DNA of 64,000 nt. Source: an uncultured SAR86 cluster bacterium. Its GTDB lineage: Bacteria > Pseudomonadota > Gammaproteobacteria > Magnimaribacterales > D2472. The stretch's first letter is position 1, and every line of letters begins with the position of its first letter. Positions 8,502-16,787 of this stretch are shown in pieces. The stretch spans positions 1 to 64,000 of the forward strand of contig CABXFU010000001.1 in assembly GCA_902511575.1 (NCBI GenBank). Reading direction: 5' to 3'. The position numbers were made by a program, and so were the translations under genes. The notes beneath the pieces were generated by a model. The model was given only the letters and a program-made list of their open reading frames with translations. It had not been told where the DNA came from and searched no databases.

Positions 8502-8557
8502 ATTATGTACAGATCAATTAAGCTAGTAGTTACTTAATTATTTTTTAGGTGATGAGC

Positions 8558-9070
8558 ATGAAGCGAGCTTTAATTCTTTTAATATTATTTTCAATGAATA
8601 CCCATGCGATGCCCTTAGATGAGCCTCAAGCCTGGCAAGGAGTTACTGATCAGGTTATGGGTGGAGTATCTAATTTAGCTATAAGACATGCTGATGGAGT
8701 ATTTTATATGAGTGGCAATGTTTCAACTGATAATAATGGTGGCTTTGTAAGACTTTCAAATAGAATCAATATTAATAGCAATGATTTCAAGGGCATCAAG
8801 TTCAAAGCCAAAGGTAATAATGAAACTTATGAAATTCATGTAACTCTGAAGGGTTTAAAAATTCCTCCATGGTCATATTTCAGTCAAGGATTTGATGTAA
8901 ATGATGATTGGCAAGAGTACGAAATATTTTTTAAAGATTTGAAAAGAAGTTCTGGATTCTCAGCCGCACCAATGAAGGCAAAAAATATTAGAGATTTGAG
9001 TATTGCAGGATTCGGAAGAGACTTTAAAGTAGATCTAGCAATTAAAGAGATTAGCTTGATTTCTAATTAA
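8558..9070 (+). CDS. CIA30-domain exported protein
   Basis: The track uses GTG 8549, but ATG 8558 follows an AGGTGATG ribosome site and gives a signal peptide (MKRALILLILFSMNTHA). The 150-residue mature part matches the CIA30 (NDUFAF1-like) galactose-binding jelly-roll fold: 'WQGVTDQVMGGVSNL', 'NGGFVRLSN', 'GIKFKAKGN' and 'DLSIAGFGRD'. In mitochondria the family helps assemble complex I; bacterial versions are uncharacterised. A signal peptide argues for a periplasmic or surface role here. Confidence 0.82.
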   Translation: MKRALILLILFSMNTHAMPLDEPQAWQGVTDQVMGGVSNLAIRHADGVFYMSGNVSTDNNGGFVRLSNRININSNDFKGIKFKAKGNNETYEIHVTLKGLKIPPWSYFSQGFDVNDDWQEYEIFFKDLKRSSGFSAAPMKAKNIRDLSIAGFGRDFKVDLAIKEISLISN

Positions 9071-9071
9071 T

Positions 9072-9248
9072 TTAATCCTTAGCATTCTTTTCAAACTCTT
9101 TTAGATATTTCTCATAGTCTTCCCAATCGTGAGGAGTTCCTGCTCTGGGTTTTTCCATTTTGCTAGCCCGATCCAAGGCCTTGGTTGAAAGTTTGCTTGG
9201 GCTTTCTTTTAATAATTTTCGAAATGTTTTTTTTATTAAATTTTTCAT
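9072..9248 (-). CDS. Small basic protein, 58 residues, unknown
   Basis: This frame is below the cut-off of the ORF track. It runs from ATG (9248) to TAA (9072) and encodes 58 residues, beginning MKNLIKKTFRKLLKES and ending EKYLKEFEKNAKD. The start codon directly follows the stop of the 9249-9539 gene (TAA-ATG), which indicates translational coupling. It is Lys-rich, with a likely amphipathic N-terminal helix and a charged C-terminal helix. No family recognised. The overlapping plus-strand ORF 9160-9342 is treated as its shadow. Confidence 0.65.
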   Translation of the reverse strand: MKNLIKKTFRKLLKESPSKLSTKALDRASKMEKPRAGTPHDWEDYEKYLKEFEKNAKD

Positions 9249-9539
9249 TTATCGATTAAGAATTTTAAGAAGTTTTTTCATGAAACGTTTTAATGTTTTT
9301 GCAGATTCCCTTTCACTGGTTGTTTCAATGACCTCAGACTGAGAATACCCATCCCAAAAAGTTATTTGATCGTATTGTTTAAATTTCTTTAATTCCAAAG
9401 AAGCTGGGTCTAGATTTTGCTCATCTATTAAATAAATTTTTATCTGATCTTCATCTAATGAAATACTGATATTTTCAAATGTTGAAAAATAAGATTTGTA
9501 CAGATTCTCAACTCGCTGATTAAAGGTGAAGGCCTGCAT
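9249..9539 (-). CDS. Hypothetical protein, 96 residues
   Basis: A small soluble protein rich in Phe, Tyr, Glu and Lys (MQAFTFNQRVENLYKSYF...). It has no signal peptide, membrane segment or Cys, and I do not recognise a family. The C-terminus is basic and helical ('SAKTLKRFMKKLLKILNR'). It is followed without a gap by the 58-residue ORF, and the two probably form a small operon downstream of psiE on the same strand. Confidence 0.6.
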   Translation of the reverse strand: MQAFTFNQRVENLYKSYFSTFENISISLDEDQIKIYLIDEQNLDPASLELKKFKQYDQITFWDGYSQSEVIETTSERESAKTLKRFMKKLLKILNR

Positions 9540-9592
9540 AAATTAATTGTGATACTTTAAACGTATAAAGATCATTGTTCTCTATGCCTGGC

Positions 9593-10021
9593 TCACTCCG
9601 AAGAAACTGAATCTCTAAGCTCTTTAATTTTTTCTAAGCTAACTTTATCTTTAAAACTCATAATTATTGCTGCGATAGACAATATTAATATTGCTCCAGC
9701 TTCACCTAAAACAACTAAAGCACCCATTTCTTTACTTTGCATAACAATCAGTCTGCATAAAGCTGTAATTGCAATAATGATTGGAAGAGTCACAGGAATT
9801 CTATTGGTGCTATAAAAAGCTCCTACCATCCCAATAATTTCTGCATATATAAAAAGCATAAATAAATCTGGCAGGGTAATTTCTTGCGCCAAGACCATGT
9901 CAAAAATATACAAAGCAGATGCAATGCAGGTAGCTATTCCAATAATGGCTAAAAGTAATTTTTCACTTGCAATGGTTGTCCAGTGCAAACTTTTTGTAAG
10001 TTTTGATTGCGAGTCATTCAT
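9593..10021 (-). CDS. psiE: PsiE-family membrane protein
   Basis: A 142-residue integral membrane protein with four hydrophobic segments (about residues 20-42, 50-68, 75-90 and 100-118). The order of features fits the phosphate-starvation-inducible PsiE family, including the acidic 'LFMLFIYAEIIGMVGA' segment and 'IIIAITALCRLIVM'. In E. coli psiE responds to phosphate and cAMP-CRP, but its biochemical role is unknown. No Pho box is evident here. Confidence 0.75.
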   Translation of the reverse strand: MNDSQSKLTKSLHWTTIASEKLLLAIIGIATCIASALYIFDMVLAQEITLPDLFMLFIYAEIIGMVGAFYSTNRIPVTLPIIIAITALCRLIVMQSKEMGALVVLGEAGAILILSIAAIIMSFKDKVSLEKIKELRDSVSSE

Positions 10022-10070
10022 AAATTAATCATACCAAAGGAATATAGAATGAAATATTTTTTTTACTGAA

Positions 10071-10117
10071 AAGTTAAAATTCTGGCGCCTGAATATTTAT
10101 TGTAGTAAGTTAAAATT
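10071..10117. promoter_or_regulatory. GC-core palindrome flanked by 11-bp direct repeats
   Basis: In the 124-bp gap between divergent psiE and the acyl-CoA synthetase gene, ATTCTGGCGCCTGAAT (10079-10094) is a 16-bp palindrome with one mismatched pair and a GGCGCC core in otherwise AT-rich DNA. It is bracketed by identical AAGTTAAAATT repeats at 10071-10081 and 10107-10117, 36 bp apart. The arrangement looks like an operator region for one or both genes. Confidence 0.4.
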
Positions 10118-10145
10118 AAACATTAGATAGTTCAATAATAGACAT

Positions 10146-11831
10146 ATGATACTGACAAAGAAAAATAGGATTCAGACTTTTACTGAAAAAGGTTGGTGGG
10201 GAAAAGATACACTATATTCACTATTTCAAGATGCTTTAACTTCTTGCAAGGATCAAGAAGCCCTTGTTGATCCTGAAAATCGTGAGGACATTACAGGGGA
10301 TGCTCCTAAGAGACTATCTTTTGATGACATAGACAAAACTGTTGAAAGATATGCAACTATATTTTTTGAGCAAGGCTTAAGGAAAGATGATATTGCCATC
10401 ATTCAATTGCCAAATGTTGTCGAGTTGCCGATGGTTTACCTGGCTTTGTCAAAACTTGGAATTATTTGTTCACCCATTCCAATGCAATATGGTGCATACG
10501 AAATAACTAGCATCATAGCCGAGACGAAGCCTAAGGCTTTTATCAGTATAGAAACCTTTAACAACAATGCCCATGCTGAACAATTTTCCTCGATATTTAA
10601 TAATGGTGAGGTTAATTTTGCATTGGGTGAAATTGAGAATTTCATTAACTTGCATGATTCCAATCCTACTGACGAGTCTTATGAATCTCAGCAATCATAT
10701 GCTTTAGATAACCAAATCACTGCAAATGATATTTTTACTATCTGTTGGACCTCTGGCACTACTGGAACCCCAAAGGGTGTTCCGCGTAGCCATAATCTTT
10801 GGCTGCCAATGGCCAAAGCTGCAGCATTTGTCTCTGAAACTGAGGAGGGTGACACGTTACTTAATCCTTTTCCCATGATAAATATGGCCAGCATTGGGGG
10901 CTTTTTATTCAATTGGTTGTTATGTAAGGGCAAGCTTGTACAGCATCATCCTTTTGATTTGAATGTTTTTCTGAATCAAATTTCAAGCGAGGATGTTAAA
11001 TACACCATCGCTCCACCTGCCATTATGAATATGCTGCTAAATAATCCAGCTATCTTGGATCAGCAAGATTTGAGCAGCTTAAGATGTATTGGGTGTGGCG
11101 GAGCCCCATTATCAGAATGGATGGTCGAGTCATTTCAAAATAAATATAACTTAACCGTACAAAATATTTTCGGTTCAAATGAAGGTGCAACTCTGCTAAG
11201 TGCTCGAAATGAGATTGAAGACCCTCATTTACGTGCGCAATATTTTCCTCGTTTTGGGGTAGAGGGTTTTGATTGGAGTAACCCAGTGTCAAAATTAGTA
11301 AAAACAAAATTGATAAGTGTCGAGACGAATGCTGAAATAACTGATCCAGGCCAACCAGGAGAATTGCTCATTTCAGGCGCCACAGTTTTTGATGGGTATT
11401 GGAATGCTCCAGAAGCCAATGCAGAGGTATTTGACGAAGCGGGTTTTTTTAGGACTGGTGATTTATTTGAAATTTCACCAGAAGATACTCAAATGAGATT
11501 CTACAAATTTTGTGGTAGATGCAAAGATCTGATCATTCGAGGCGGGATGAACATTTCCCCAGAGGAGTTAGACAATCTGCTGAGCTCTCATCCTAAAATG
11601 CTGGAAGTTGCAGTAACTGGCTATGAAGATGATATTTTGGGAGAAAAAGTTGGAGTTGTAGCTGTGGTTGCAGAGGGTGACACTATATCTTTAGAAGAAA
11701 TAATAGAGTTTCTCAAAGACCAACAGATCGCAAAGTATAAAATGCCAGAAGATCTAAGGTTGATCGATGTTTTGCCAAAAAATCCTGTTGGTAAAGTTTT
11801 AAGGCGAGAACTAAAAGATTTATTTAATTAG
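10146..11831 (+). CDS. AMP-forming acyl-CoA synthetase
   Basis: A 561-residue adenylate-forming enzyme that activates a carboxylic acid to its CoA thioester. The ATP motif 'TSGTTGTPKG' is at residues 202-211, followed by 'FGSNEGATLLS', 'GYWNAPEANAEVF', 'FFRTGDLF' and 'IIRGGMNISPEELD'. The C-terminal catalytic Lys region 'LPKNPVGKVLRREL' is intact. Neighbouring thiolase and oxygenase genes suggest an aromatic, terpenoid or fatty acid substrate, unspecified. It overlaps the convergent thiolase gene by four bases. Confidence 0.92.
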   Translation: MILTKKNRIQTFTEKGWWGKDTLYSLFQDALTSCKDQEALVDPENREDITGDAPKRLSFDDIDKTVERYATIFFEQGLRKDDIAIIQLPNVVELPMVYLALSKLGIICSPIPMQYGAYEITSIIAETKPKAFISIETFNNNAHAEQFSSIFNNGEVNFALGEIENFINLHDSNPTDESYESQQSYALDNQITANDIFTICWTSGTTGTPKGVPRSHNLWLPMAKAAAFVSETEEGDTLLNPFPMINMASIGGFLFNWLLCKGKLVQHHPFDLNVFLNQISSEDVKYTIAPPAIMNMLLNNPAILDQQDLSSLRCIGCGGAPLSEWMVESFQNKYNLTVQNIFGSNEGATLLSARNEIEDPHLRAQYFPRFGVEGFDWSNPVSKLVKTKLISVETNAEITDPGQPGELLISGATVFDGYWNAPEANAEVFDEAGFFRTGDLFEISPEDTQMRFYKFCGRCKDLIIRGGMNISPEELDNLLSSHPKMLEVAVTGYEDDILGEKVGVVAVVAEGDTISLEEIIEFLKDQQIAKYKMPEDLRLIDVLPKNPVGKVLRRELKDLFN

Positions 11832-13063
11832 GTAGTTCCCACTACAAAACTAACAACCGTTGTGGCACTTCCGCCAATATTTAAAGTTGATATATTCTTT
11901 GCATTTTCAATTTGGTACTCACCCGCATGATCTGTGCATTGTTTGTAGCAATCTAGTAGCATCCTGACGCCCGTTGCACCCACTGGATGTCCCAAACCAA
12001 TCAGTCCACCACTAGCATTAATTGGGATTTTGCCGCCAATCTCTATTTCACCTGATTCAATAGCTTTCCAGCTCTCTCCAGGTTTTGTAATGCCAAAATG
12101 ATCAATTGCCATATATTCAGTTGATGTAAAGCAGTCATGAGTCTCAATACCATCTATATCAGCTACACCTTGCATTCCAGCTCTTGAAAAAGCATCATCA
12201 ATTGCTTTTTTTACATGTGGAAAAATGTGGTCTTTATTTTGACTAAAATCGATTTTTTCTTGATATGTTATGGGACCCGTTTGATGGCCCCAGCCTTTAA
12301 TATAGGGAATTGAATCAATGTCTATTGATCTTGCTTGAGCATATTCTTTAGCTTTTTTTGCACTTGCTAAAAAAATAATAGCAGCCCCATCTGTTACCTG
12401 GCCGCAATCCATTTTTCTAGTTCTGCCCTCGATCACAGGATTAGCATGATCTGATCTTGTAAAAGTATCTGATTCAAAAGTCCAACCTCTAGTTTGAGAG
12501 TTTGGATTTTTTTTGGCATTGCCAAAGTTTATCTCTGATATTTTTGAAAGATGATCTTCATTGATGCCATATCTTTTATCATATTCATTAGTAAGCTCAC
12601 TAAACATGTGTGGCCAAGGATATTGAATGCCTTGGCATTCAAAACCTGATCGCATTGCAGGGCCTCCAATATTTTGAGCCGCCTGCTCTCCTGAAACATT
12701 CCTCATTTGTTCAATGCCCAAGACTGCAGCTAGCTCATATCTACCCGATTCAATTTCAGCACAAGCAGCCAATGTTGCAATACTTCCAGAAGCACATGCT
12801 GCCTCATGTCGTGAAGAGGGCAGCCCAAAAAAGTCGGGATGCGAGGAGACAAAAAAACCACCTAAATGGCCTTGATTGCAAAATAATTCAGCAGTGAAAT
12901 TACCAACATGGGCAACATCAATATCTTTAGCCTCTAAATTAACAGAAGATAATCCTTGCGCAATTGTATTTTCGAATACATCCATAAGGTCCAATTCATT
13001 TCTGTGCCAGTTCTGAGCAAAGTCAGATTGATAGCCCCCTAAGATATATACGCGTTCTTGCAT
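11828..13063 (-). CDS. Thiolase-superfamily protein (SCP-x/lipid-transfer type acetyl-CoA acetyltransferase)
   Basis: A 411-residue thiolase-fold protein. The nucleophile region reads 'RHEAACASGSIA' and the C-terminal half has 'ETHDCFTSTEYMA' and 'GLIGLGHPVGATGVRM', with the ending 'LNIGGSATTVVSF' that is standard for SCP2/SCP-x-type thiolases. These usually cleave beta-ketoacyl-CoAs with bulky side chains such as sterol or isoprenoid tails. That fits a catabolic block for large hydrophobic substrates but does not prove it. Confidence 0.88.
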   Translation of the reverse strand: MQERVYILGGYQSDFAQNWHRNELDLMDVFENTIAQGLSSVNLEAKDIDVAHVGNFTAELFCNQGHLGGFFVSSHPDFFGLPSSRHEAACASGSIATLAACAEIESGRYELAAVLGIEQMRNVSGEQAAQNIGGPAMRSGFECQGIQYPWPHMFSELTNEYDKRYGINEDHLSKISEINFGNAKKNPNSQTRGWTFESDTFTRSDHANPVIEGRTRKMDCGQVTDGAAIIFLASAKKAKEYAQARSIDIDSIPYIKGWGHQTGPITYQEKIDFSQNKDHIFPHVKKAIDDAFSRAGMQGVADIDGIETHDCFTSTEYMAIDHFGITKPGESWKAIESGEIEIGGKIPINASGGLIGLGHPVGATGVRMLLDCYKQCTDHAGEYQIENAKNISTLNIGGSATTVVSFVVGTT

Positions 13064-13166
13064 TTAATAATTATATGCATGATTGTCTAACATTCAAAAG
13101 AAAAACCTAAGTGAGTAATAATAAGAAACTTGTACTAAACTTAAATTTAGATTTTTATAAGATCCT

Positions 13167-14069
13167 ATGCAAAATAATAAGTTAATTGATCGATTGCGAT
13201 TACCAGTAATTGTTGCTCCTATGTTCTTAGTTTCAGGACCAGATTTAGTAATTGCGAGCAGTAATGCAGGGTTGATCGGTTCTTTCCCAGGGCCAAACGC
13301 AAGAACAGCAGAGGAGCTTGAAGAATGGATGCATCAAATCAATAAATCCACTTCTAATACTTGGGCATTTAACATGATCACGCATAAGACTTATGATCGG
13401 TTTTCAGAGGAGCTGGATTTAATAAAGAAGTTCCAACCTAAAATTGTTATTACCGCCTTGGGTAGCCCGGAAAGAGTTATTGAAGCGGTTCATGGTTATG
13501 GAGGACAAGTGATAGCAGATGTTAATAACATTAGTTTTGCGCAACGATGCGCTGAGATGAATGTTGATGGAATGGCGCTCATCTGTCATGGAGCAGGAGG
13601 TCACACTGGCCAACTTTCCCCATTTTCATTTAGCTCATATGTAAGAGAGTTTTTTGATGGTCTTATAGTTTTATCGGGCTCCATTTCTACTGGAAAGCAC
13701 ATTAAAGCAGCTCAATTATTAAGTGCAGATCTTTGCTATATGGGCACAAGGTTTATTTCGGCTCAAGAAAGCAATGCAGTTGATGAATATAAATCCATGA
13801 TTATTAATTCAAACTATGATGATTTAAGAATGACCAATCTGTTTACTGGAGCTCAAGCTTATTACCTAAAAGATAGTATTATTAATAATAATTTAGATCC
13901 GGATAACTTAGACTCAAATACAGACGGTTTTAATGTCTCAGCATCACAGGATAAAATTAGTGCATGGAAGGATATTTGGTCAGCAGGACAAGGCGTTGGT
14001 TTAATTAAAAATATAGAAAGCGTAGAATCTATAGTAGAAGAGCTTGAATCTGAGTTCTTGCAGGGGTAG
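13167..14069 (+). CDS. Nitronate monooxygenase-like FMN enzyme
   Basis: A 300-residue TIM-barrel protein of the nitronate monooxygenase / 2-nitropropane dioxygenase family. It opens with 'LRLPVIVAPMFLVSGPDLV' and has 'GMALICHGAGGHTG' (catalytic His and phosphate-binding region) and 'LSADLCYMGTRFISAQES'. The family oxidises nitronates but includes FMN enoyl reductases, so the reaction is uncertain. It precedes the carotenoid oxygenase by three bases and is very likely in one operon with it and the following thiolase. Confidence 0.85.
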   Translation: MQNNKLIDRLRLPVIVAPMFLVSGPDLVIASSNAGLIGSFPGPNARTAEELEEWMHQINKSTSNTWAFNMITHKTYDRFSEELDLIKKFQPKIVITALGSPERVIEAVHGYGGQVIADVNNISFAQRCAEMNVDGMALICHGAGGHTGQLSPFSFSSYVREFFDGLIVLSGSISTGKHIKAAQLLSADLCYMGTRFISAQESNAVDEYKSMIINSNYDDLRMTNLFTGAQAYYLKDSIINNNLDPDNLDSNTDGFNVSASQDKISAWKDIWSAGQGVGLIKNIESVESIVEELESEFLQG

Positions 14070-14072
14070 AGC

Positions 14073-15527
14073 ATGGAAATTAAAAAAACAAATACTATTA
14101 AACCTTCCATAAAAACTCATGACCACCCATATCTTAAGGATGCATGGGTGCCAAATTATGATGAGTATGAGGTTGCTGATCTTCAAGCATTAGATGAAAT
14201 ACCTGAAGATATAGCAGGAGCCTATTTTAGAAATACTGAGAATCAAGTTCATGAGCCCATTGGTCGATTTCACCCCTTTGATGGCGATGGGATGATTCAT
14301 TCAATTAATTTTGATAATGGCAAAGCAAATTATGTAAATAAATTTATTCGAACAGAAGGTTTTTTGGTTGAGCAAGAGATGGGAAAATCAATGTGGGCTG
14401 GTCTGATGGAGAGAACAGGCTCATCCCTATTGCCAGGATGGGGAGCTCAAGGTGGAATTAAGGATTCATCTTCAACAGATATAATAGTTCATGCTGGAGA
14501 GCCACTTTCAACATTCTACCAATGTGGTGAAGGCTATAAGTTAGATCCATATACACTAGAAACTCAAAATAAGGCATCTTGGGTTCCCGAAGGGGGGTTA
14601 TCTGCTCATCCTAAGGTTGATTTGGCAACAGGCGAGCTAATGTTTTTTAATTATTCAAAGCAAGCACCATATTTGAATTATGGGGTGGTTGATAAAAATC
14701 AAAATCTAAAACACTTAATACCAGTTGAACTGCCTGGTCCGAGGCTTCCTCATGATATGGCTTTTAGTAAAAACTATTCAATTATTAATGATCTGCCTCT
14801 TTTTTGGGATCAAGAGATGCTTAAAAAAGGAATTCATGCCACAAGATTGCATGACTTGCCTTCAAGATTTGCAGTCATTCCAAGATATGGTAACCCTGAG
14901 GATATTCAATGGTTTGAGGCTGATCCAACCTATGTGCTGCATTGGAATAATGCATATGAGGTAGGTGATGAATTAATCTTAGAGGGATACTTTCAAGAAC
15001 ATCCTTGGCCAGAAAATTTTGTAGATGCTCCGCCAGGTTTAGAACGTATGATGGCTTTTTTAGATTTCTCGCTATTAAAACCAAGACTGCATAGATGGAA
15101 GTTTAATTTAAAAACTGGAGTTACAACCGAAGAAGATATTTGTAATGAAACGATAGAGTTTGGAGTTATTAACCAGCATATTGCTGGAATTGAGCATCGA
15201 TATACTTACAGCATGATTCCAACCAAGGGGCATTTTACCTTTGACGGTATCACCAAGCATGATCATCAAAAAAATTCTCTAAGTAAATATGTTTTTCCAG
15301 AGCATATTTTTATCAGCGAAGTAAGTTTTGCACCAAAAACAGGCGCCATTGATGAAGATGATGGATATCTGATCACTATCAGCAATGATGTTAAAGAGAA
15401 GAGCTCGTCTTGCTTATTGTTTGATGCTAAAAATCTTGAAGATGGCCCAGTTTGTAACATTCCTTTACCACATCAGATATGTTCAGGTACGCATGCTACA
15501 TGGGCTCAAAAAAGCGACTTAAAGTAA
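14073..15527 (+). CDS. Carotenoid oxygenase (RPE65/lignostilbene dioxygenase family)
   Basis: A 484-residue seven-bladed propeller iron oxygenase. Four His ligands fall in the family contexts: His179 ('SAHPKVD'), His227 ('PHDMAF'), His290 ('VLHWNNAYE') and His474 ('GTHATW'). Their spacing is close to the family's usual spacing. 'YFRNTENQ' and 'FDGDGMIHS' are also typical. The enzymes split a C=C bond of carotenoids, apocarotenoids or stilbenes into two aldehydes. No signal peptide is seen. A TonB receptor, an aldehyde dehydrogenase and CoA enzymes share the block. Confidence 0.92.
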   Translation: MEIKKTNTIKPSIKTHDHPYLKDAWVPNYDEYEVADLQALDEIPEDIAGAYFRNTENQVHEPIGRFHPFDGDGMIHSINFDNGKANYVNKFIRTEGFLVEQEMGKSMWAGLMERTGSSLLPGWGAQGGIKDSSSTDIIVHAGEPLSTFYQCGEGYKLDPYTLETQNKASWVPEGGLSAHPKVDLATGELMFFNYSKQAPYLNYGVVDKNQNLKHLIPVELPGPRLPHDMAFSKNYSIINDLPLFWDQEMLKKGIHATRLHDLPSRFAVIPRYGNPEDIQWFEADPTYVLHWNNAYEVGDELILEGYFQEHPWPENFVDAPPGLERMMAFLDFSLLKPRLHRWKFNLKTGVTTEEDICNETIEFGVINQHIAGIEHRYTYSMIPTKGHFTFDGITKHDHQKNSLSKYVFPEHIFISEVSFAPKTGAIDEDDGYLITISNDVKEKSSSCLLFDAKNLEDGPVCNIPLPHQICSGTHATWAQKSDLK

Positions 15528-15534
15528 AAAATAC

Positions 15535-16734
15535 ATGAATCCTGTATATATTGTTGATTCCATTAGAACGCCTAGAGCTCGAGCGAATCAAAAAGGTGGA
15601 TTGAGCCAGATTAATCCTTATGAATTATTGGATGTTTTATATAAAGATATTGAGCAGAAAAATTTTCTAAATTTAAACTCTATCGATGAGGTCATATTAG
15701 GCTGCGTCACTCAACATGGTGAGCAAGCAGGTAATATTGCAAAAACCTCTGCACTATATTCTGGATATCCAGATTCAATTTCAGGGCTTACAGTAAATAG
15801 ATTTTGCTCTTCCAGTCTGGATGCAATTAATCTTGGACAATTAAAAATTCAGTCGCAGCAAGCAGATAATGTAATTGCTGGTGGAATCGAAATGATGTCA
15901 AGGGTGCCCATGCTCTCAGATGAAGCGGCAATTTGGAATGATATTAATATAGCCGGCCAAGCAAAAATTTTTTTAATGGGAAGTGGAGCTGATCTGATAG
16001 CAAGTCTTTTTAATATTTCTAGACATGATGTAGATATGCAAGCATTAAAGTCACAGCAAAAAGCATTAAATGCTCAAAAAAATGATCACTTTAAGTCAAT
16101 TGTTCCAGTAGTAAATAAAAGCAAATCGATTCATTGTGCTCATGATGAGTGCATAAGATCAGATACAAGCCTTGAAAGCTTGGCCTTATTGGCTCCAAGT
16201 TTTAAAGAGCTTGGAGAGCAGGGAGTAGATCAAGCTCAGTTAAACCTTTTTCCTACCTTGGAAGAAATTTCACATGTTCACACTGCAGGTAATTCTCCTG
16301 CAATGGCAGATGCAGCTTCCATGACATTGCTCTCAAATAAGAAAATGCAGGATGATGGGCAGAAAGCTAGAGCAAAGATTATTTCTGTTGCCACTGTGAA
16401 TGATGATCCTTTGTTAGTGTTATCAGGTTGTATGCTAGCTACACAAAAAATACTTGCACATAATAATCTTCGAGTTTCTGATATAGATTTATTTGAGATT
16501 CATGAGGCCTTTGCTTCCACAATGATTCATTGTCAGCAAGAATTAAATATAGATGATAATAAGCTTAACGTTAATGGGGGCTGCATTGCTCTTGGTCATC
16601 CGATGGGAGCAACGGGCTCTATCATGATGTCCACGCTCATTGATGAGCTTGAAAGGCAAGACCTCTCAACTGGCATTGTTGCAACCAGCGGCGCAGCTGG
16701 TGCAGGAACCGCCATTTTAGTTGAAAGATTATAG
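15535..16734 (+). CDS. FadI-like thiolase lacking the second catalytic Cys
   Basis: A 399-residue thiolase seven bases after the oxygenase. The acyl-accepting Cys is present (Cys91, 'VNRFCSSSL'), as are the FadI-type 'HEAFAST' (His323) and 'ALGHPMGATGS' (His355). Near the C-terminus, where thiolases carry a second Cys that acts as acid/base ('C.GGG.G' or 'CAAGGLG'), this one reads 'ATSGAAGAGTA' with no Cys. It may have altered activity or use a different residue. Operon position suggests it acts on products from the oxygenase pathway. Confidence 0.88.
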   Translation: MNPVYIVDSIRTPRARANQKGGLSQINPYELLDVLYKDIEQKNFLNLNSIDEVILGCVTQHGEQAGNIAKTSALYSGYPDSISGLTVNRFCSSSLDAINLGQLKIQSQQADNVIAGGIEMMSRVPMLSDEAAIWNDINIAGQAKIFLMGSGADLIASLFNISRHDVDMQALKSQQKALNAQKNDHFKSIVPVVNKSKSIHCAHDECIRSDTSLESLALLAPSFKELGEQGVDQAQLNLFPTLEEISHVHTAGNSPAMADAASMTLLSNKKMQDDGQKARAKIISVATVNDDPLLVLSGCMLATQKILAHNNLRVSDIDLFEIHEAFASTMIHCQQELNIDDNKLNVNGGCIALGHPMGATGSIMMSTLIDELERQDLSTGIVATSGAAGAGTAILVERL

Positions 16735-16737
16735 GCT

Positions 16738-16765
16738 AAAAAAAGCCCCACTATAAAGTGAGGCT
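16738..16765 (-). terminator. Rho-independent terminator for the TonB receptor gene
   Basis: GCCCCACT-ATAA-AGTGAGGC forms an 8-bp stem with one mismatch. On the minus strand it is followed by a run of eight T (plus-strand A run 16738-16745), placed 22 bp after the stop of the receptor gene. It may also stop plus-strand reading from the thiolase, although the T-run there is weak. Confidence 0.75.
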
Positions 16766-16787
16766 TCAAGACAGCTATTTAGTTTGA

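Noticed and set aside
9160-9342. Plus-strand ORF of 60 residues
   Set aside because: It lies antisense across the 58-residue ORF and the start of the 96-residue gene, with no ribosome site or family.
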